Assembly: GCA_032433595.1 (NCBI GenBank)
Contig: JASWJB010000224.1
Location: forward strand, 1-64,000
DNA length: 64,000 bases
Direction of reading: 5' to 3'
From: Conoideocrella luteorostrata
Taxonomy: Eukaryota > Ascomycota > Sordariomycetes > Hypocreales > Clavicipitaceae
The notes under the pieces are model-generated. The model was not told the DNA's origin. It did no database searches and was given only the letters and a program-made list of their open reading frames with translations. Below are positions 23,384 through 35,412 of the stretch, one piece after another. Both the position numbers and the translations under genes were made by a program. How positions within the stretch are numbered: position 1 is the stretch's first letter; the number at the start of each line of letters is the position of its first letter.

Positions 23384-24729
23384 GCCCGGATTACAATTTG
23401 TAGGAATTGCGAAGAGTGAGTTTACCAAAATGGAGGATGTTGATGCCGTATCGTTGTTGCCATTTGGGATTCGCATATACCCCGCCACAACACCGAGCGT
23501 CTAACCATCATGGTACCGCTCTGTTGCCTGGAGCGATTGTCGTGACACATTCAATTTATTGTTACGGACTGTATATGCAATATGAAAGCTACTATTGGTT
23601 TTGCTAGTCTCGTATTTGTTAAAGTACTGGAGAGAGGAAAGATTAGAGAGGGGAGGAATATAATGACGTATCTAGCGACGATCATCACGGGTGACATCTC
23701 TATATAGGAGAGGAGTGTGTTGTGGTGAATATATCTTAATTATGCGCTTTTGCTGCTGCTGCTGACATTGAGGAGCTTGCGAGCCCTTTGCGTGTGAAGT
23801 CGTGCCCAAGCCCGGTACTTCGGTTTGGTCTAATTCATTTGTTGCGCTAAGGAGCGTGGGGCACACTCGTCACTGTGTGTAGGGTAGTACCTTTCTCATC
23901 GCAAGGGACTGGCACTAATCATGCAGCAGGTGATGTCACCTGTAACTCTGACAGTTTTTCAAGTTCAATGAGCAGAATTTCTTGATGGCAAGTTTGTCTG
24001 CCGCTACATCAGCGTCCAACCTCACCAGAAAGAAGAGATTCATTTCAGCAAAGTGTTGTGGCTTGCAATATTAGTTCTGGGTAGCACTGAGGGGCTACCA
24101 TAAATTGCAGCACCTTTAGGGCATTTTCCTTTGTATAAATCTGGTCATGACCAAGGGAGGCTTACCATACCATTCATCGTTGAAAGCAAGGGGTTTGATG
24201 AGGGTTAGCCATCTTCCCAAGCCTCTCTCGTCGCCGATAATGGTATATATAAAGCCCACAATGGTACTGGCGACAAGGTCTGGAAACGAAACGGGGGACA
24301 GCCAACACCAATGTCCCATCCACGCCATTGTGACATACGAGGAGAAGCTCAAAAAGAAAAGCTGCGTTTAGGGGTATGCTTGGCTCAAGGGTAATAGAGA
24401 AGGTGGTGTCAATTTTGATGATATACTCTGCTGTAATATTGCCGTCTTACCACGCCAGACCACCAGTCTCTGGTGTAAGTTCAGTCTTAGTATCATGCGC
24501 ATTTTCTCACTATATTCTCTGGTGCAATTCAAAATAGATGTTTTAGAAAGATGGTGTCAAATTTGTGGCCTCCTTATCTCACATTAAGATGCGACAGTAC
24601 CACGGCCGATTATTGCCTATAATTAGATGCAAGTTTCCTTCTTTATACAAAGAGCATACGGAGGTATCTAAACTGACGCCCAAGTATATACAGTGAGTTC
24701 CATTAAATCGCACGTCAAATGCTGTACAC
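23384..24729. other. Intergenic, between convergent genes
   Basis: 1.3 kb. It contains a short (GCT)n tract near 23750-23764 and no recognised gene. A minus-strand frame at 24116-24352 is hydrophobic in part but has no start or family support. Confidence 0.45.
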
Positions 24730-26060
24730 CTAATTCCCTGTTTTGTCATCGTATAGTGAGTTTTTCAGGTTCGCGCCCTGCAAAATCAACCCCCACGCTT
24801 TCTCAAGCGCCATATTTTCAAACGCAATGTCGGGATGAAAATTATTTTCACGCCACACACTGCCCGTCTCTTGGACAGTTGTCCACCCTGTGGAGTCCTC
24901 CTCGCTCTGACCAACTTTTATATCACTGTTATACTGTCTCATACCAATATGATTGACGTACTCCCACTGCGCAAAAATCGTGGGCATAACGCTATAGGTA
25001 ATCAGATCGCCGGACATGATCATACGTCGCATCAATAGATCAACAGGGTTGTCAAGGTCAACCGCGGAGCGTAGGAGAAGTTTCGCAGCACCCGTTTGGC
25101 TGATTGCATATGCGGTGGTGCACACAATGCCACCGGATACACGGATAACCCTCTCGTGGTGTAGCTTCCTGCCGTAATAATCCTTTTCCTTCGTCATGTG
25201 CTTGTCGGGATATATAATGCTGTCGTTGATGTTGTTGTTGTTGCCGGACTCAAAGCATTGCCCGAGGGATAACATATCCCAATGTCGAACGTGCCACGGG
25301 TCATCAGGATTGGGCCGCAGATACTCTGGAGATTTTTCGAGAGGGCTCCGTGAACCCCACTCTGCGCTGTGAACCGGCGTGGAGTTAAGCCGCTGGAGGA
25401 GGAGAGTAAAATGCTGGTTCATGTTCGACATAATTTCGCGTATGTTAAGATCCCACGCCGCATCTGCTTCGATGATAAGCACAGCAGGGGCCTTGGTGCG
25501 CAGAACTTGAGACCATATCTTGACATGGTCAGCACGAATATGCCATTTAGCGTCGATGAATAAACTTACATTGGCGTGTGCTCGCCAGGTGGCTTTTTCT
25601 TTGTATTGGAGAGCGCCTTTGCGATGAGTCGGCGGCATACCCGCGTCGTGAATATCTACAGACTCCACCCCTGGAGCCCCGGCAATGTCCAAGCCGGATA
25701 GGTACGCCTGCAGAGTGCCGGCATCTCCGCGGTCGTATCGGTGTTTCAAGTTAATGAACTGGATAGACGAGAATCCCAGTGTACTGTTTCCGGCTGCAGC
25801 AGCAGCCAAGTCATCTGATGGTCGCTCATGTCAGTGTATGTAACCTAAGTTTGCATTCTAGCTTTGGTGTTCGTACTTGAGCCGCCGGGACGCAGGAAGG
25901 GCGGGGCTGCCCGGGACACATTTGAATTGAAATAGAAAAGATTGAAAAGAACGGCGATAATGCTGGCTGCCCCAAGAACTCGCAGGGTGCGGCTCGACCG
26001 AGACGAGACGAGACTTAGTTTGTCGGGAAACCAAGCGGTGTTGGGCGAATTGGTCGGCAT
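24730..26060 (-). CDS. GT25-like glycosyltransferase, type II membrane protein (about 422 aa)
   Basis: Two exons: 26060-25877 and 25814-24730, joined across a 62-bp intron (GTACGA...ACTGACATG...ATCAG) to read RPGGSNDLAAAAAGNSTLG. Exon 1 encodes a short cytoplasmic tail, a membrane anchor (about residues 27-44, VLGAASIIAVLFNLFYF) and a stem. The catalytic domain begins with FINLKHRYDRGD (about 81-92), the INLxxRxDR signature of glycosyltransferase family 25 and related fungal proteins. Topology implies the Golgi lumen. The acidic motif that normally reads EDD in this family is here LIIEADAAWD (about 174-183), so the metal-binding centre differs. Later blocks, VSGGIVCTTAYAISQTGAAKLLL and DLLMRRMIMSGDLITYSVMPTIFAQW, match the family. 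The sugar donor and acceptor are unknown. Confidence 0.82.
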
Positions 26061-27086
26061 CTTAGATGCAGTCAAGGCAAAAATAGAAACGGTTGGAGAA
26101 AATTCACCACGAGAAAGGGAAGAAGGTTCGCATAGAACATGAACAAAGAGTATATATAGAGTGTTAAATAACGTCGCATCTGTGCTCTTATTGGTGGCAG
26201 AGGAATAATCTAAAACTGTCGGCGACACCTGCGCGATGACCAAGCGCAAGGCTATCTTCCATCCGTACTTTAGACCTACTTAAATGGTTCTATGCGAGTC
26301 AGCAGCCTTGTAGTAGAATTAAAGCACAAAAGTGAAACATGTGTATTGTATGCAACCAAGGTGGTGACAATTTAACCGGGTTGGACCCACCTGTTCAAAT
26401 TCTTTGAATATCATATGAACCTAGACAGAAACGAAGGGAATGTAATACAGCGTCTGGGAGCCTTTAAGTTTCTGGCTAGCGATGTGATTTTCATCGAGAT
26501 CGGGCTACAGTTGACGGTGTTGTTGCGTGGCGGCCGAAGGAGTCAAATTCGAAGGTTGCTGGTGCTCGAACCGAATAATTTGTCAGGCGCGGGGCAACTT
26601 TGAAGCTCTTATTGCGCTTGCTCGACCCATATCCCGACCGGGTGCGCAACGGGAACGTCTCAGCCAAACCTTATTCACACCAACAAGGCATTCAATGCAC
26701 GTAGAGTGCCCCGTAAAATGTTTTCGGGTCATTTAAATGAACCGAGATTGGGTCGTGCACGACTCTGAATTACTCGACGCTACAACAATATTTTTGGGTC
26801 ACTTCGCCACTCTGGCGTATCAGAAATGTTGTCAACCACGTCGCCGCTCTGTTCCGCATAATTATCATTATCTGTATTTACCAAATACATCTAGCGTGGA
26901 TTCGCGGTTGTTTTGTTCGGATCCTGTGGTGCACATGATATGGGTAGTTTACTGCTGGTGCGTATTGACGCTGCCTGTGTGAGAAGTAGGTATGTAGGAC
27001 TCAAAAAGACTTCAACTAAATACAATTCGATAAACTTGCTGGATAGTTTCTTGGGGTCAGGGTCATATATTATTGTTGTCGAAATA
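26061..27086. other. Intergenic
   Basis: 1.0 kb between the start of the GT25-like gene and the 3' end of the aldo/keto reductase gene (both minus strand). No gene is recognised. The proximal 150 bases should hold the GT25-like promoter. Confidence 0.4.
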
Positions 27087-28099
27087 TTACCATTTGCTCA
27101 TCATTTCGAAGTTATCCAAAAACGCCTCCGACTTGACGATTTCCCAAACCTCGCCGATCCTCTTAACAATTCCATCACTCAAAGGCCCGTTCCTCATGGC
27201 CTTGGCGGTCTCCCTCAATTGTTGCTCTTTCCGCGCACCTATGATTATCGCATCTCCGAGTTCACCTCGCAGCTGAGAGTGATAGACGATCCAGCGATAT
27301 GCCAGTTCAGCCCTCGTGACGCCCTGATCTTTGGCAATCTGCTCCCAGACATCGAGCGCGGCCACCAAGCTGGATCGGTTGTACATGCCGTTGTAGATCT
27401 TGGCGAGTGGATGTGCTTTGTGGAACCGGCCCTCTGGGCTGTTTAGTTCTGCTTTGCATTTGGCGAGAAACCCGCCTGCAATGGGGCTGTAGGCATAAAA
27501 TGAGATGTTGTGCTTGCGAAGAACGGGGAGGATCTCATCTTCCGTGCGGCGGGCTATTGCTGAATAGTTGCCTTGGTAGACTGATGGGATCACAAAGTTG
27601 TTCACCGTAGCCACGCGGACGATTTCTTCAACTTCGTGCGCGAGGAAGTTGGAGAGACCGAGGCGCTTGAAAATACCTTCTTGGTAGAGCTTGTTGAGAC
27701 CGCTAAGAGTGTCTTCCCAGGGCACTCTACGATCGGGACTATGGATGTAGTAAACGTCTAACTGAGTCCTTGTCAGTCAATGTAAGATTTTATAGTCCTA
27801 GCGGTGCTACTTACATCTGAAACCTTGAGCTTCTCAAGACTCGTTCTGCCCGACTCAATAACGTTAGTCTTGGAAGATAATTGTGAACCGAAGCCACCAG
27901 TATGTTTGGTGTCAATAATAAATTTTGAAGCAGCGCCGGCCTTGCCCAAAGCCTCCTCTGACCCGCCGTAACCCTCTGCAGTGTCTATTGTCGTGATGCC
28001 CAGTTCTTCAATGACCTTGAGCCACGCATTGACCTCCTCCACCGAGCTCAATATGAAGGCCGCGCCTCCAAAAATAACTTTGAGCCCATTTACCGACAT
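27087..28099 (-). CDS. Aldo/keto reductase, AKR7-like (about 319 aa)
   Basis: Two exons: 28099-27815 and 27761-27087; the 53-bp intron has a GTAAGT donor, ACTGACAAGG branch and CTCAG acceptor. It is a NADPH-dependent aldehyde/ketone reductase of the TIM-barrel AKR superfamily, closest by eye to the aflatoxin-aldehyde reductase-like group. All four catalytic residues are visible: Asp39 and Tyr44 in IDTAEGYGGSEEALG, Lys65 in FIIDTKHTGG, and His102 in VYYIHSPDRR. The C-terminal part carries LSNFLAHEVEEIVRVA, the SFYAYSPIAGGFL strand and a phosphate-binding AIIIGARKEQQL loop, so it looks complete and functional. It is probably cytosolic, with no targeting signal. The physiological substrate is unknown. 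Confidence 0.93.
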
Positions 28100-29679
28100 C
28101 GCGTACTGGAGAACGCGTCGTTAGTCAGGCTGCCAGTGTCGCTTCCAATATCATGGAATTGATGGGAGAGTTATCCCGAGTATAATTAGCATAGAGTTGC
28201 GTATGCTTTAGGCTGTAGAACAAGTTTTAGTGGCGAGCAACGTCACTACTGACGGCACAGTCTGGCCAAGGGTACTTGTCAAGGTGCCGTCGCTGACGGT
28301 GGAATCATTCAAGAAAGGTTCCATACAACGGGATCACGTCCATACTGGTGCTGACGTACTTGTAGCTAATTTATAAAGTGTGATAAAATAACTCAGGCAA
28401 GCAAGAATAACTATAGGTCCAGATCATTCTGAAAGCGCGGGAAATGTGCCCAAACTAATTTCAAACCAGAACTGCTCCACAATCGAGCATACAAGCTTGC
28501 TTAATGAATCGTACTGTAGGAGTATCTGAGGGCATGGCCGGGTAACGGTTAAGAAGCTGTAAGACAAGTGCTTACTCCGGGCGTGGACTAATTCATACTT
28601 GACTATTCCGTATGTGGGATGACTTATGAGCTTAATATTCCGAACGCTGGGATCGTTATCGCCGTCACATCCCCGGTTCCCCCGGCCGGGTTAAGCTTAG
28701 GCTGACACAAGCATAATGTTTAAGCCCCGCTTTCTAATTGCATGCATGGTCTATACTATTTTTGTAGAATTCCAAAAGCAGCTATTTAGTCGAGGAGCGA
28801 TCAATTTATTAGTAGGAGTAGATAGAATACCTAGATAGCTTAAAGCACCATAGAACTCTTCGTGGTTTGAGATACCGCACGTGTCAAACGACCCTATTGT
28901 ACTCCAATTATTTCTTTAGCACCGCCTTTTATCAAAGAGGCGATGACTCTAACTTCGCGGGAATTGGTCGCGCAGGGCTTGACTATAGTGGCACGTCCAG
29001 CGTCAAATCGCGGCGGAGTGTATGCCGTGACAGCTAGTTCCTTAGTTTGCCCCGGTTACTAGTTAGGATCTGACAAAAGCTGGGAAGACTGTCTCATTTG
29101 CGTTATACTGAATGTGATTTAGCGGATATGCGACTGAGTAGACAGATATGACACTAAAATTATAGCTCATAGCGTGAGGTCACTCATTTTTGAAAGGAAG
29201 ATCGCCTACCAAACGTCATCCAGGCTTGAATTTGTCCAACAGCGTTTGTTGCGCTTCGTGTAAGCGAACTATTTAATTAAAGTTTAATGCTTTGCTAATA
29301 AAATATACCAAACGAGTATTAGAGCCGTGGTTGTGGGTAGGTCTTTGTGTCTGTTCCATAAAAATGTCAGATTTTCGGGGAACACGGGGAATTAACGGAT
29401 GGGGGAGAAGCAACTGGAACGCGAATGCTGAAATTACCCTTGTAACAAGCTGCGGATCTGTACCGCAACCAATCATTGCTCCCGCCAAGGATTCTTCAAA
29501 CTAAATAATTCAAGAAATCGCTTTCAGCTAATTTGAGTCTGATTTCTAAGCTGACATCATTAGCAGTGGCGATGCTGACCAAGGCTGGTTGACACTCTGC
29601 ATAAAAACAAGCGTCCCCTAAGCGTTTTCCACGAATGCGACGGATCGTACGTCACTAATCTAAGTTATCAAGAAATTAT
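28100..29679. other. Intergenic, 1.6 kb
   Basis: Lies between the divergent starts of the aldo/keto reductase (-) and the secreted NTF2-like protein (+). It is AT-rich. No gene is recognised; short frames around 29273-29504 lie on both strands over the same bases and are not supported. Confidence 0.45.
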
Positions 29680-30298
29680 ATGATAATCATGAAGTTACCT
29701 AACTCGGGTATCACCGCGGCATTCAGTGCAGTCTTGTTAGCAACCACATTCGCCGATGCAAGGGGCGGCGAACAATGCGTCACGAGGAGCCAGGCCACCA
29801 AATTCGTTGAACGAATGACTGCTGTTCTTGAACACAAATCTTCTGACCTGGGCAATGCGACTCTAACTGCCGACCATATCACAGCGGAGCCATTTTTGTT
29901 CTACTCCAACTCTATTAGATCTGTCTTGGGCTATCCGGTAAGCAACGTGGATGAGTGTACTTCAATGAATCTGACTTGTTGACAACTAAACTCTTTACTT
30001 TCAGCTTAATGTGCCCGTTTCCACTAGCAAGTGGCAGTCGATCAAGTATATGACGGAAATATCTGAGCCGTATGATGGGTTGAAAACGATTGATATTCTA
30101 CTGGACTGCGATAAAATCTCCTGGTATTTTGACTTCGGTCGCATTGGTACAGCCAAGTATCCGGTTCAAGGCTCCGCATTGATACATTTGAATGACGGTG
30201 GGAAAATGAAAACTCTCCGTCTAGAGTTTGACAGCTTATCTTACGGCTTGAATACTGGATTGACAGCTAGGTGCGTTCTCAAATTCAACACGCAGTAA
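29680..30298 (+). CDS. Secreted NTF2-like domain protein (about 183 aa)
   Basis: Two exons: 29680-29937 and 30005-30298; the 67-bp intron (GTAAGC...CAACTAAAC...TTTCAG) joins SVLGYP to LNVPVSTSKW in frame. A signal peptide covers about residues 1-27 (hydrophobic ITAAFSAVLLATTFADA). The mature part begins with CVTRSQATKFVERMTAVLEH and has ILLDCDKISWYFDFGRIGTAKYPVQG and LRLEFDSLSYGLNTG, the pattern of fungal extracellular NTF2-like proteins, which usually have two or three cysteines near the start and the middle. These are small secreted proteins of unknown function, sometimes among effector candidates. ATG 29689 would also leave a signal peptide. It lies at the left edge of the retroelement island. 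Confidence 0.82.
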
Positions 30299-30996
30299 TC
30301 TTTCCATTTCACTATTAACACGTGACTTAGATATCGTAATGGCACTGAGGCACCAATATGAATGCGATAAAACTATCTCCAGAATTCAATTCGTTCGATC
30401 AGTTCGACTAGCCATTGATTGCGTTTGGTTTGAGGTGCATGGCAGAACCTCGAGAGTGGACAAATAAACATACTCTTTACGGTTTCCGAAGAAGAGAAAC
30501 GTAATCGGCTATGCTCTGCAGATATCTTTATTAGGCTAGAATTGGTTCATATTAATGCACGTGGGGTTGATACTGTTACGTTATTAAGCCAGAGTAATTG
30601 CACAGTGGAAAATCGATAGGAATGAAGGGAAAGTGATTGAATGGATGATGTCTAATGCCTCCAAATTGACGGGGAATTTCTCCCTATTATGCCTAGATTT
30701 CGGACTCTTCCAATCTGTCAGATTCCTTCGGATTCCTCAGATTTCCGTGATATCCTGCACAGCTGGAAACCTCCTGCAGCCACCCACTAACTTGTTCAGC
30801 TGCTTCACTGATTCGTTCAATAATTCCCTCACTAATCTAGCTATTTGCGGCACTAATTTTGCTGACAAGCATCTCTAGTCTCAACAGCTTGCGCTGGCAT
30901 AAAAGAGAGTTTCCATATGTTCTTGCCCAGCTACGTGACTATATCCTAACAATATCGGATCAAGAGCCAGTTCGAAAACCCCGGATTTCGATAAAG
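30299..30996. other. Intergenic
   Basis: 0.7 kb between the secreted NTF2-like gene and the Gag relic. It may include remnants of the lost 5' part of the retroelement, but no LTR terminus is visible. Confidence 0.35.
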
Positions 30997-31627
30997 ATGT
31001 CAGAACATACTGGGTCCGCAGTCATTTTGACTGGTATCGCGAATTGGGAGGAATGGCTAGATTACGTTGCTAGCAAGCTGGAAACACGCACTTGGAATCT
31101 GATCCGACCCGACCACGGTGTCCGAACGCAAGATCTGATTAGCAAGCCAACAATGCCACAGCTAGTTGACTTCTATCCCTCTGCGATAGGTGTCGCAGAC
31201 CTCTCATTTGATCAGCTGGAAATCTATCAATTCGCTCGTACTATCTATCGCAACGATACAACCCCCGGCCCCGGCGGTAGATTTCAGGAATCCTAGCAAT
31301 AAGTGGTCTATTGCGAAGGTGGCCTCGGAGTTGAGAAATTGGGGACAGTCAGCTCTTCCAGAAGCAAGCAAATCAGGAATCAAGAGAGGCACGTCTATTG
31401 AATCCAATGATCAGAACAAACGCGGAAGAAATTACGGTTGGAAACGACGATCTCGAGATAATCATAGCCAGAAAGTATGTCAGGCATGCGAGAATCGCCG
31501 TCATAACCTTCGGCGATGCTGGATCGCAATCCCGGAGATTCGCCCTAAAGGAATTCAGCGAAACCCACGGATCGAGAAATTCGTACAAAAAAAAACTATC
31601 AGACACTCCGCGATGTGGAATGCGTGA
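30997..31627 (+). pseudogene. Ty1/copia-type Gag relic, frameshifted
   Basis: Two overlapping frames read as one Gag. The first (30997-31296) begins MSEHTGSAVILTGIANWEEW and continues VDFYPSAIGVADLSFDQLEIYQFART, the N-terminal region of fungal copia Gag proteins. The second (to 31627) has KWSIAKVASELRNWGQ and a zinc knuckle CQACENRRHNLRRC with C-x2-C-x4-H-x4-C spacing. The central part of Gag is missing at the junction (near 31265-31300), so the element is internally deleted and frameshifted. No integrase or reverse transcriptase follows. Family A LTR-like sequence (about 31901-32092) lies downstream, but a link is not proven. Confidence 0.75.
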
Positions 31628-33092
31628 TGGACGCTCTGCGAGCTTGTGCATATTTACGTAGATATTAAAATATTATACGTATTAACGTTTATCTGCAGAT
31701 ATGAGGTTCTCACGATCTCCTTAGGCAGTTTCGGAGCTGGATGTGAGTCGTGATAGCTTCGTTAGCACGGGCTCTTTAGTAGTGAACGAATGTATAGGCC
31801 AATTGAGTGGCTGCAGCTCGATATGCTGAATAGCTTCGTCTCTCTGTGACCTTGATGATCTGCGGTATTCTTAGTGGTAAGGGTGCAATTTACCACTGAA
31901 TTGCAAAAGGAGGGGCTGTGCAGGTGATCTAGATCAAATGATTCAATTTGTAATATATTTAATAAGTCTGTGTCTATCTAAGAAGAAGAAGGGAAGTCAG
32001 GATACGACCCTACTATTGTCGTATAAATAGGTAGGCCAGAAGGTGTTGCGTTATGCGCCTTCATGTGTGAGGGAAGGAGCAATTTGGCAACAGTGGAAAT
32101 AGGCAGAATAGATAGATTTGCGAGTGCAAGTAGTGATATTGATAGATGATATTCTGACTTGAATAATACCCTCTGACGGGCATAGTGACCCTTCTTTATA
32201 GACCTTCAGCGACCGGGAAATTCCTTGGAATTCAGGTGCCTCAGGCCTAACTTCCTTGGCATCGTGGCACCTTTCCCACTATCGTACGATTCTAGCTAAT
32301 ACGAGGCATCAGGACCTTCTGAAGGTGACACTCTAATCTCAACAGAAGGTGACCCCGTGATTCGCTTCTCTGCTCCTTGTTGTGCTTGGCGGCAGGGTTC
32401 CTACGGTTTTAATACTAATTGCACACTTCTATCGGAGAAACTCTCCCCTCTTGGTGATTTTGCTACTTTTGGCTACCTTGCTTGCCTCACGTCTGATTAA
32501 GTTCTCCCCGAAGGACTAAACCACCTACCCTCTACGCAAGGTAAGTATTCACGTTACCCTCTCACGTCTGCGTTAGAAGCAATATCGCGATAAGCCTTAT
32601 TTAAAGAAGTCTTGAAATAATTTATTAAGTAGCTAGTTAAAAAATATATAATTTGTCGAGGGAAAACACACACCTACCTCGCACGTATACTAGGGTCTGA
32701 CACACACCTAGTAACGCTCACGCGAGGCAGCGGAATTAGGGAAAGGTAGGCATATGTGAACAACAACAGCAGACAGTTAAGGTGCTTAAAGATTTAACAT
32801 TGAATGCTGCTGCTGGTGCTGCTGGTGCTGCTAGAGGTTGAAGTTCCCTTGTACTAGCTAAGTCCAAGATATCTACTATTTAAAGGGGTAAGAAGGTCAC
32901 GTGACTAGTATTCTGGCTCACAAGGCGTGCCTTGTGTTCTGTATCACAAGGGGATTATTTCAGCCCACATAATAAATATAGCTAATAATATATAGCCTTC
33001 TTATTTATCCATAACTCTGCTAATCTAGGCTATGTCTTTATTTACTATGTTACGCCTAAAAAATATACTTTAAGCTACAAGTAAGGCGCGAT
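31628..33092. other. AT-rich decayed repeat region
   Basis: No gene. It contains the degraded family A LTR (31901-32092), a small hairpin (AGTGGTAA...TTACCACT near 31873-31897) and a GCTGCTGGT-type triplet tract near 32805-32833. The AT richness suggests accumulated C-to-T decay, which I could not quantify. Confidence 0.45.
31901..32092 (-). mobile_element. Degraded LTR, family A
   Basis: On the minus strand it ends with the same GATCTAGATC(A) box and, inward, an AATATATTTAATAAGTCTG block and TATCTAAGAAGAAGAAGGG as in the copies at 5234 and 35413. The outer termini are eroded; the CAACA near 32088 may be its 5' end. Boundaries are approximate. Confidence 0.5.
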
Positions 33093-33395
33093 TCATAAGG
33101 GTATCTTAGCCCCTCGCTGGAACAAGAACCTCGGTATTACTAACGGGGTTCCTTTAATAGTACTATAAGTAGATTCCAACATTGTAACGTTAATTTTTGA
33201 CGATGTGGTAAGGTATGTCTCTTCAAGAAGGAAACTGTAGTTTAATATAACTGACGCATTCTCAATGAAATCCTGCTGTAGAGCAACGACTCTTGCCGTT
33301 GTAAACCAACATCGTCCAGCAACGACTGCAGTTAGCGGAATAGTTGCCCCAGTAGCTTGCGACAACTGCCAGCTTGGAAGGTACCATGGTAATTG
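33093..33395 (-). pseudogene. 5' relic of a DUF2235-family gene
   Basis: The minus-strand frame 33365-33093 has INVTMLESTYSTIKGTPLVI and FLFQRGAK, which resemble the NVTRL...GIPQIVYYQRGVG segment near the N-terminus of DUF2235 hydrolases. Its leader (33300-33395) is clearly similar to 61565-61660, just upstream of the DUF2235 pseudogene at 60752 (shared GTAAAC, ATCGTCC, GCAACG and AGTTGCCCC boxes). The catalytic GxSxG part is absent. The flanking DNA is AT-rich, so this is probably an old, decayed duplicate. Confidence 0.5.
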
Positions 33396-34598
33396 TTAGG
33401 TTATGATCACGTAGCTAGGCAAGAACGTATAGGAACTCTGTATATTGTACTGAAGCTTGCCTCCTAAGCTGCGTATGTGCGCGAGACTCCTGATATGCTA
33501 GCGAGTTGGCGGGGCCACGTGACCTGGATATGGGTCTAGGCGCCCACTCACGTGCGCACCTTACAGTAATCAAGTATCTCTAATCGCAGCTACAGCAAAA
33601 TAGGGGCTCTGGTAACTTATTTCAATCAGTTCGATAAGCTCGGGAATCAGGACATTTGCTGCTGATTGGCCGTCATCTAACAGGTAGGCTTGCAAAATGA
33701 CGCGACAGTCATCCCGTCCGAACTGCTTAAGAGGATCGCTTATCAGTAAGTGGATGGCCTTATCGCCTGCTCCGACATTTAAACGGAAAGACCCAACTCG
33801 ACGACCCATCACGGTCGTTCATGAATTGGAAAAGACTAGAAGCTGACTCGAGCCGAACCGCATAACTCGGCTATTATGCACACGCCCCCTCCTTCAATCA
33901 TGACCATCTTGATCGGTGAGGTACATGTACAATACGAAGATCAAGCCCGACCAAGTTGCTGAGTAAATTAGTGCGACAAGCCTTCCACCCAAGACTTTAG
34001 CAACTTGCTTCCGCCCAAGCCTCGAAGCAACGCCGCAGTCGCGTCAGTACTTTGACAAGAATGGGGGGGAACGGCGGATGCATATTGCGGACACGGAATC
34101 CTCTGGAGGCTAGCTGAAAGAGGGTCTAGACCAACTAGATTGTGAAGGGAGACAAGAGAGCAGATTTAGAGCATCTACCAAGGCGTGGCCGCCTGCTAGT
34201 ACTGTTTGTTTAGTCTGTTCTTGTTCCTAACAACTCATGAGTATCACTGAGTTTAGTGATACGGAGGTATTTAATAAGATTTTATTCTTGACTAATTACA
34301 AATTTAATAGATTTTTTTTTCAAGCATCAATCAAGGAATTAGCAGATAATCATTTTGTATTTATCGCTGGCTGACAAACCAGAGCATCCTGTAAGCAAAG
34401 TTCTATGTTTTATATTTCAGTGGCTAATAGTCTGTTATAATTAGATTAGCATGAATTTCGAAGATCAACTAAACGAGGTGCGGGTACCAACGCAAGCTAC
34501 GGAAACTCCGGATACGTATAATACTCAGCACTCTAGGGACGCCTATAATCAACAGCATAGAGCTGAGTACGATGAGAAGATAGCTCTCCGTCCGGACT
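33396..34598. other. Intergenic / repeat-associated
   Basis: No gene is supported. A minus-strand frame at 33570-33812 and a plus-strand frame from 34451 show no family; the latter runs directly into the LTR at 34599. The stretch 34240-34330 is strongly AT-rich. Confidence 0.4.
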
Positions 34599-34833
34599 TG
34601 TTGGATTACGCGTGTGTGTGGGTGGATATGTGGATACACGGCTGTGAGAGAAAGGTTACGTGGCCTTTGGGCCTAAGGCAGGAATTCAGGACGGAAGTGT
34701 CTTAGATTGTAGGGGTATTTATAGGGGGATTTGGACGGGGCCGTCAGACGAGGGATTTTGCATCCATCATCACAGTAACACCGCACTTCCCATCAATGCA
34801 AACAAATTTGAACCTCTCTCTTATATTCCGACA
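34599..34833 (-). mobile_element. LTR, family B, inverted
   Basis: About 235 bp. Read on the minus strand it runs from TGTCGGAATAT through GAGAGGTTCAAATTT, GATGGGAAG, TTACTGTGATGA, CGTCTGACGG and CGTCCAAATCCCCCTA to AATCCAACA. This matches the copy at 59028-59280 over its whole length. No target duplication is visible (GGACT left, GGGTG right). Confidence 0.7.
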
Positions 34834-35150
34834 GGGTGCCAAGTATCCCGCCGCCAACCTCCAGAGCTGTTTTTAGACGGGCTCCCTGCTAAATCAAACC
34901 TCAAGGAGTTGAAGCGTCAACTCAAGTCCGGAGACAAACATATTCCGGCGTTCGAAACGTTGTCCATGTACGATATAAGACAAAACGGCACTGGCGGTTG
35001 TGCGAGATATTGGCACGGATTCTCGCATCTGTCTTCACCTCTCGGCTCCAGTTTGGTGGTTATTCCAAGCCTTCCAAGCCCCAAATGCCAAAGGTTCCAG
35101 CCATCGAGGAACATCGAGCCAGGAGTGCCATTACTGGAACCTTGACATTA

Positions 35151-35232
35151 CACTCTGAGACACTCTTGTCTTCTCCTGCCTGTCTCTGGCGGCCCGCCTA
35201 GAAACGCGCCCAGACACCCGCCCTCCCCGACA
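35151..35232 (+). mobile_element. Partial LTR, family B (3' part)
   Basis: CACTCTGAGACACTCTTGTC followed by TTCTCCTGCCTG and ending CCCGACA. It is similar to the last third of the family B copy at 37846-38040. The 5' part is missing. The 317 bp between this fragment and the inverted copy at 34599-34833 carry no recognisable retroelement genes. Confidence 0.55.
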
Positions 35233-35412
35233 ACCCGGGCCATTCTGAATACAGCAAAGCGCTTGAATTTCAGACCAGTCAAACTTGTCACTTGCCACTC
35301 ACTTGTATTCTGTCCACCATCTCTCAATATTACCGTGTCTTGTCGATTCTGTTGTGAGGGTTAGTGGAATAAATCCCATGTGAAGTGCAGGCACTTCTGG
35401 GGCCGTACATAT

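Noticed and set aside
34451..34705. Plus-strand frame starting MNFEDQLNEVR
   Set aside because: The second half is LTR sequence read antisense; the first half alone is too short to support a gene.
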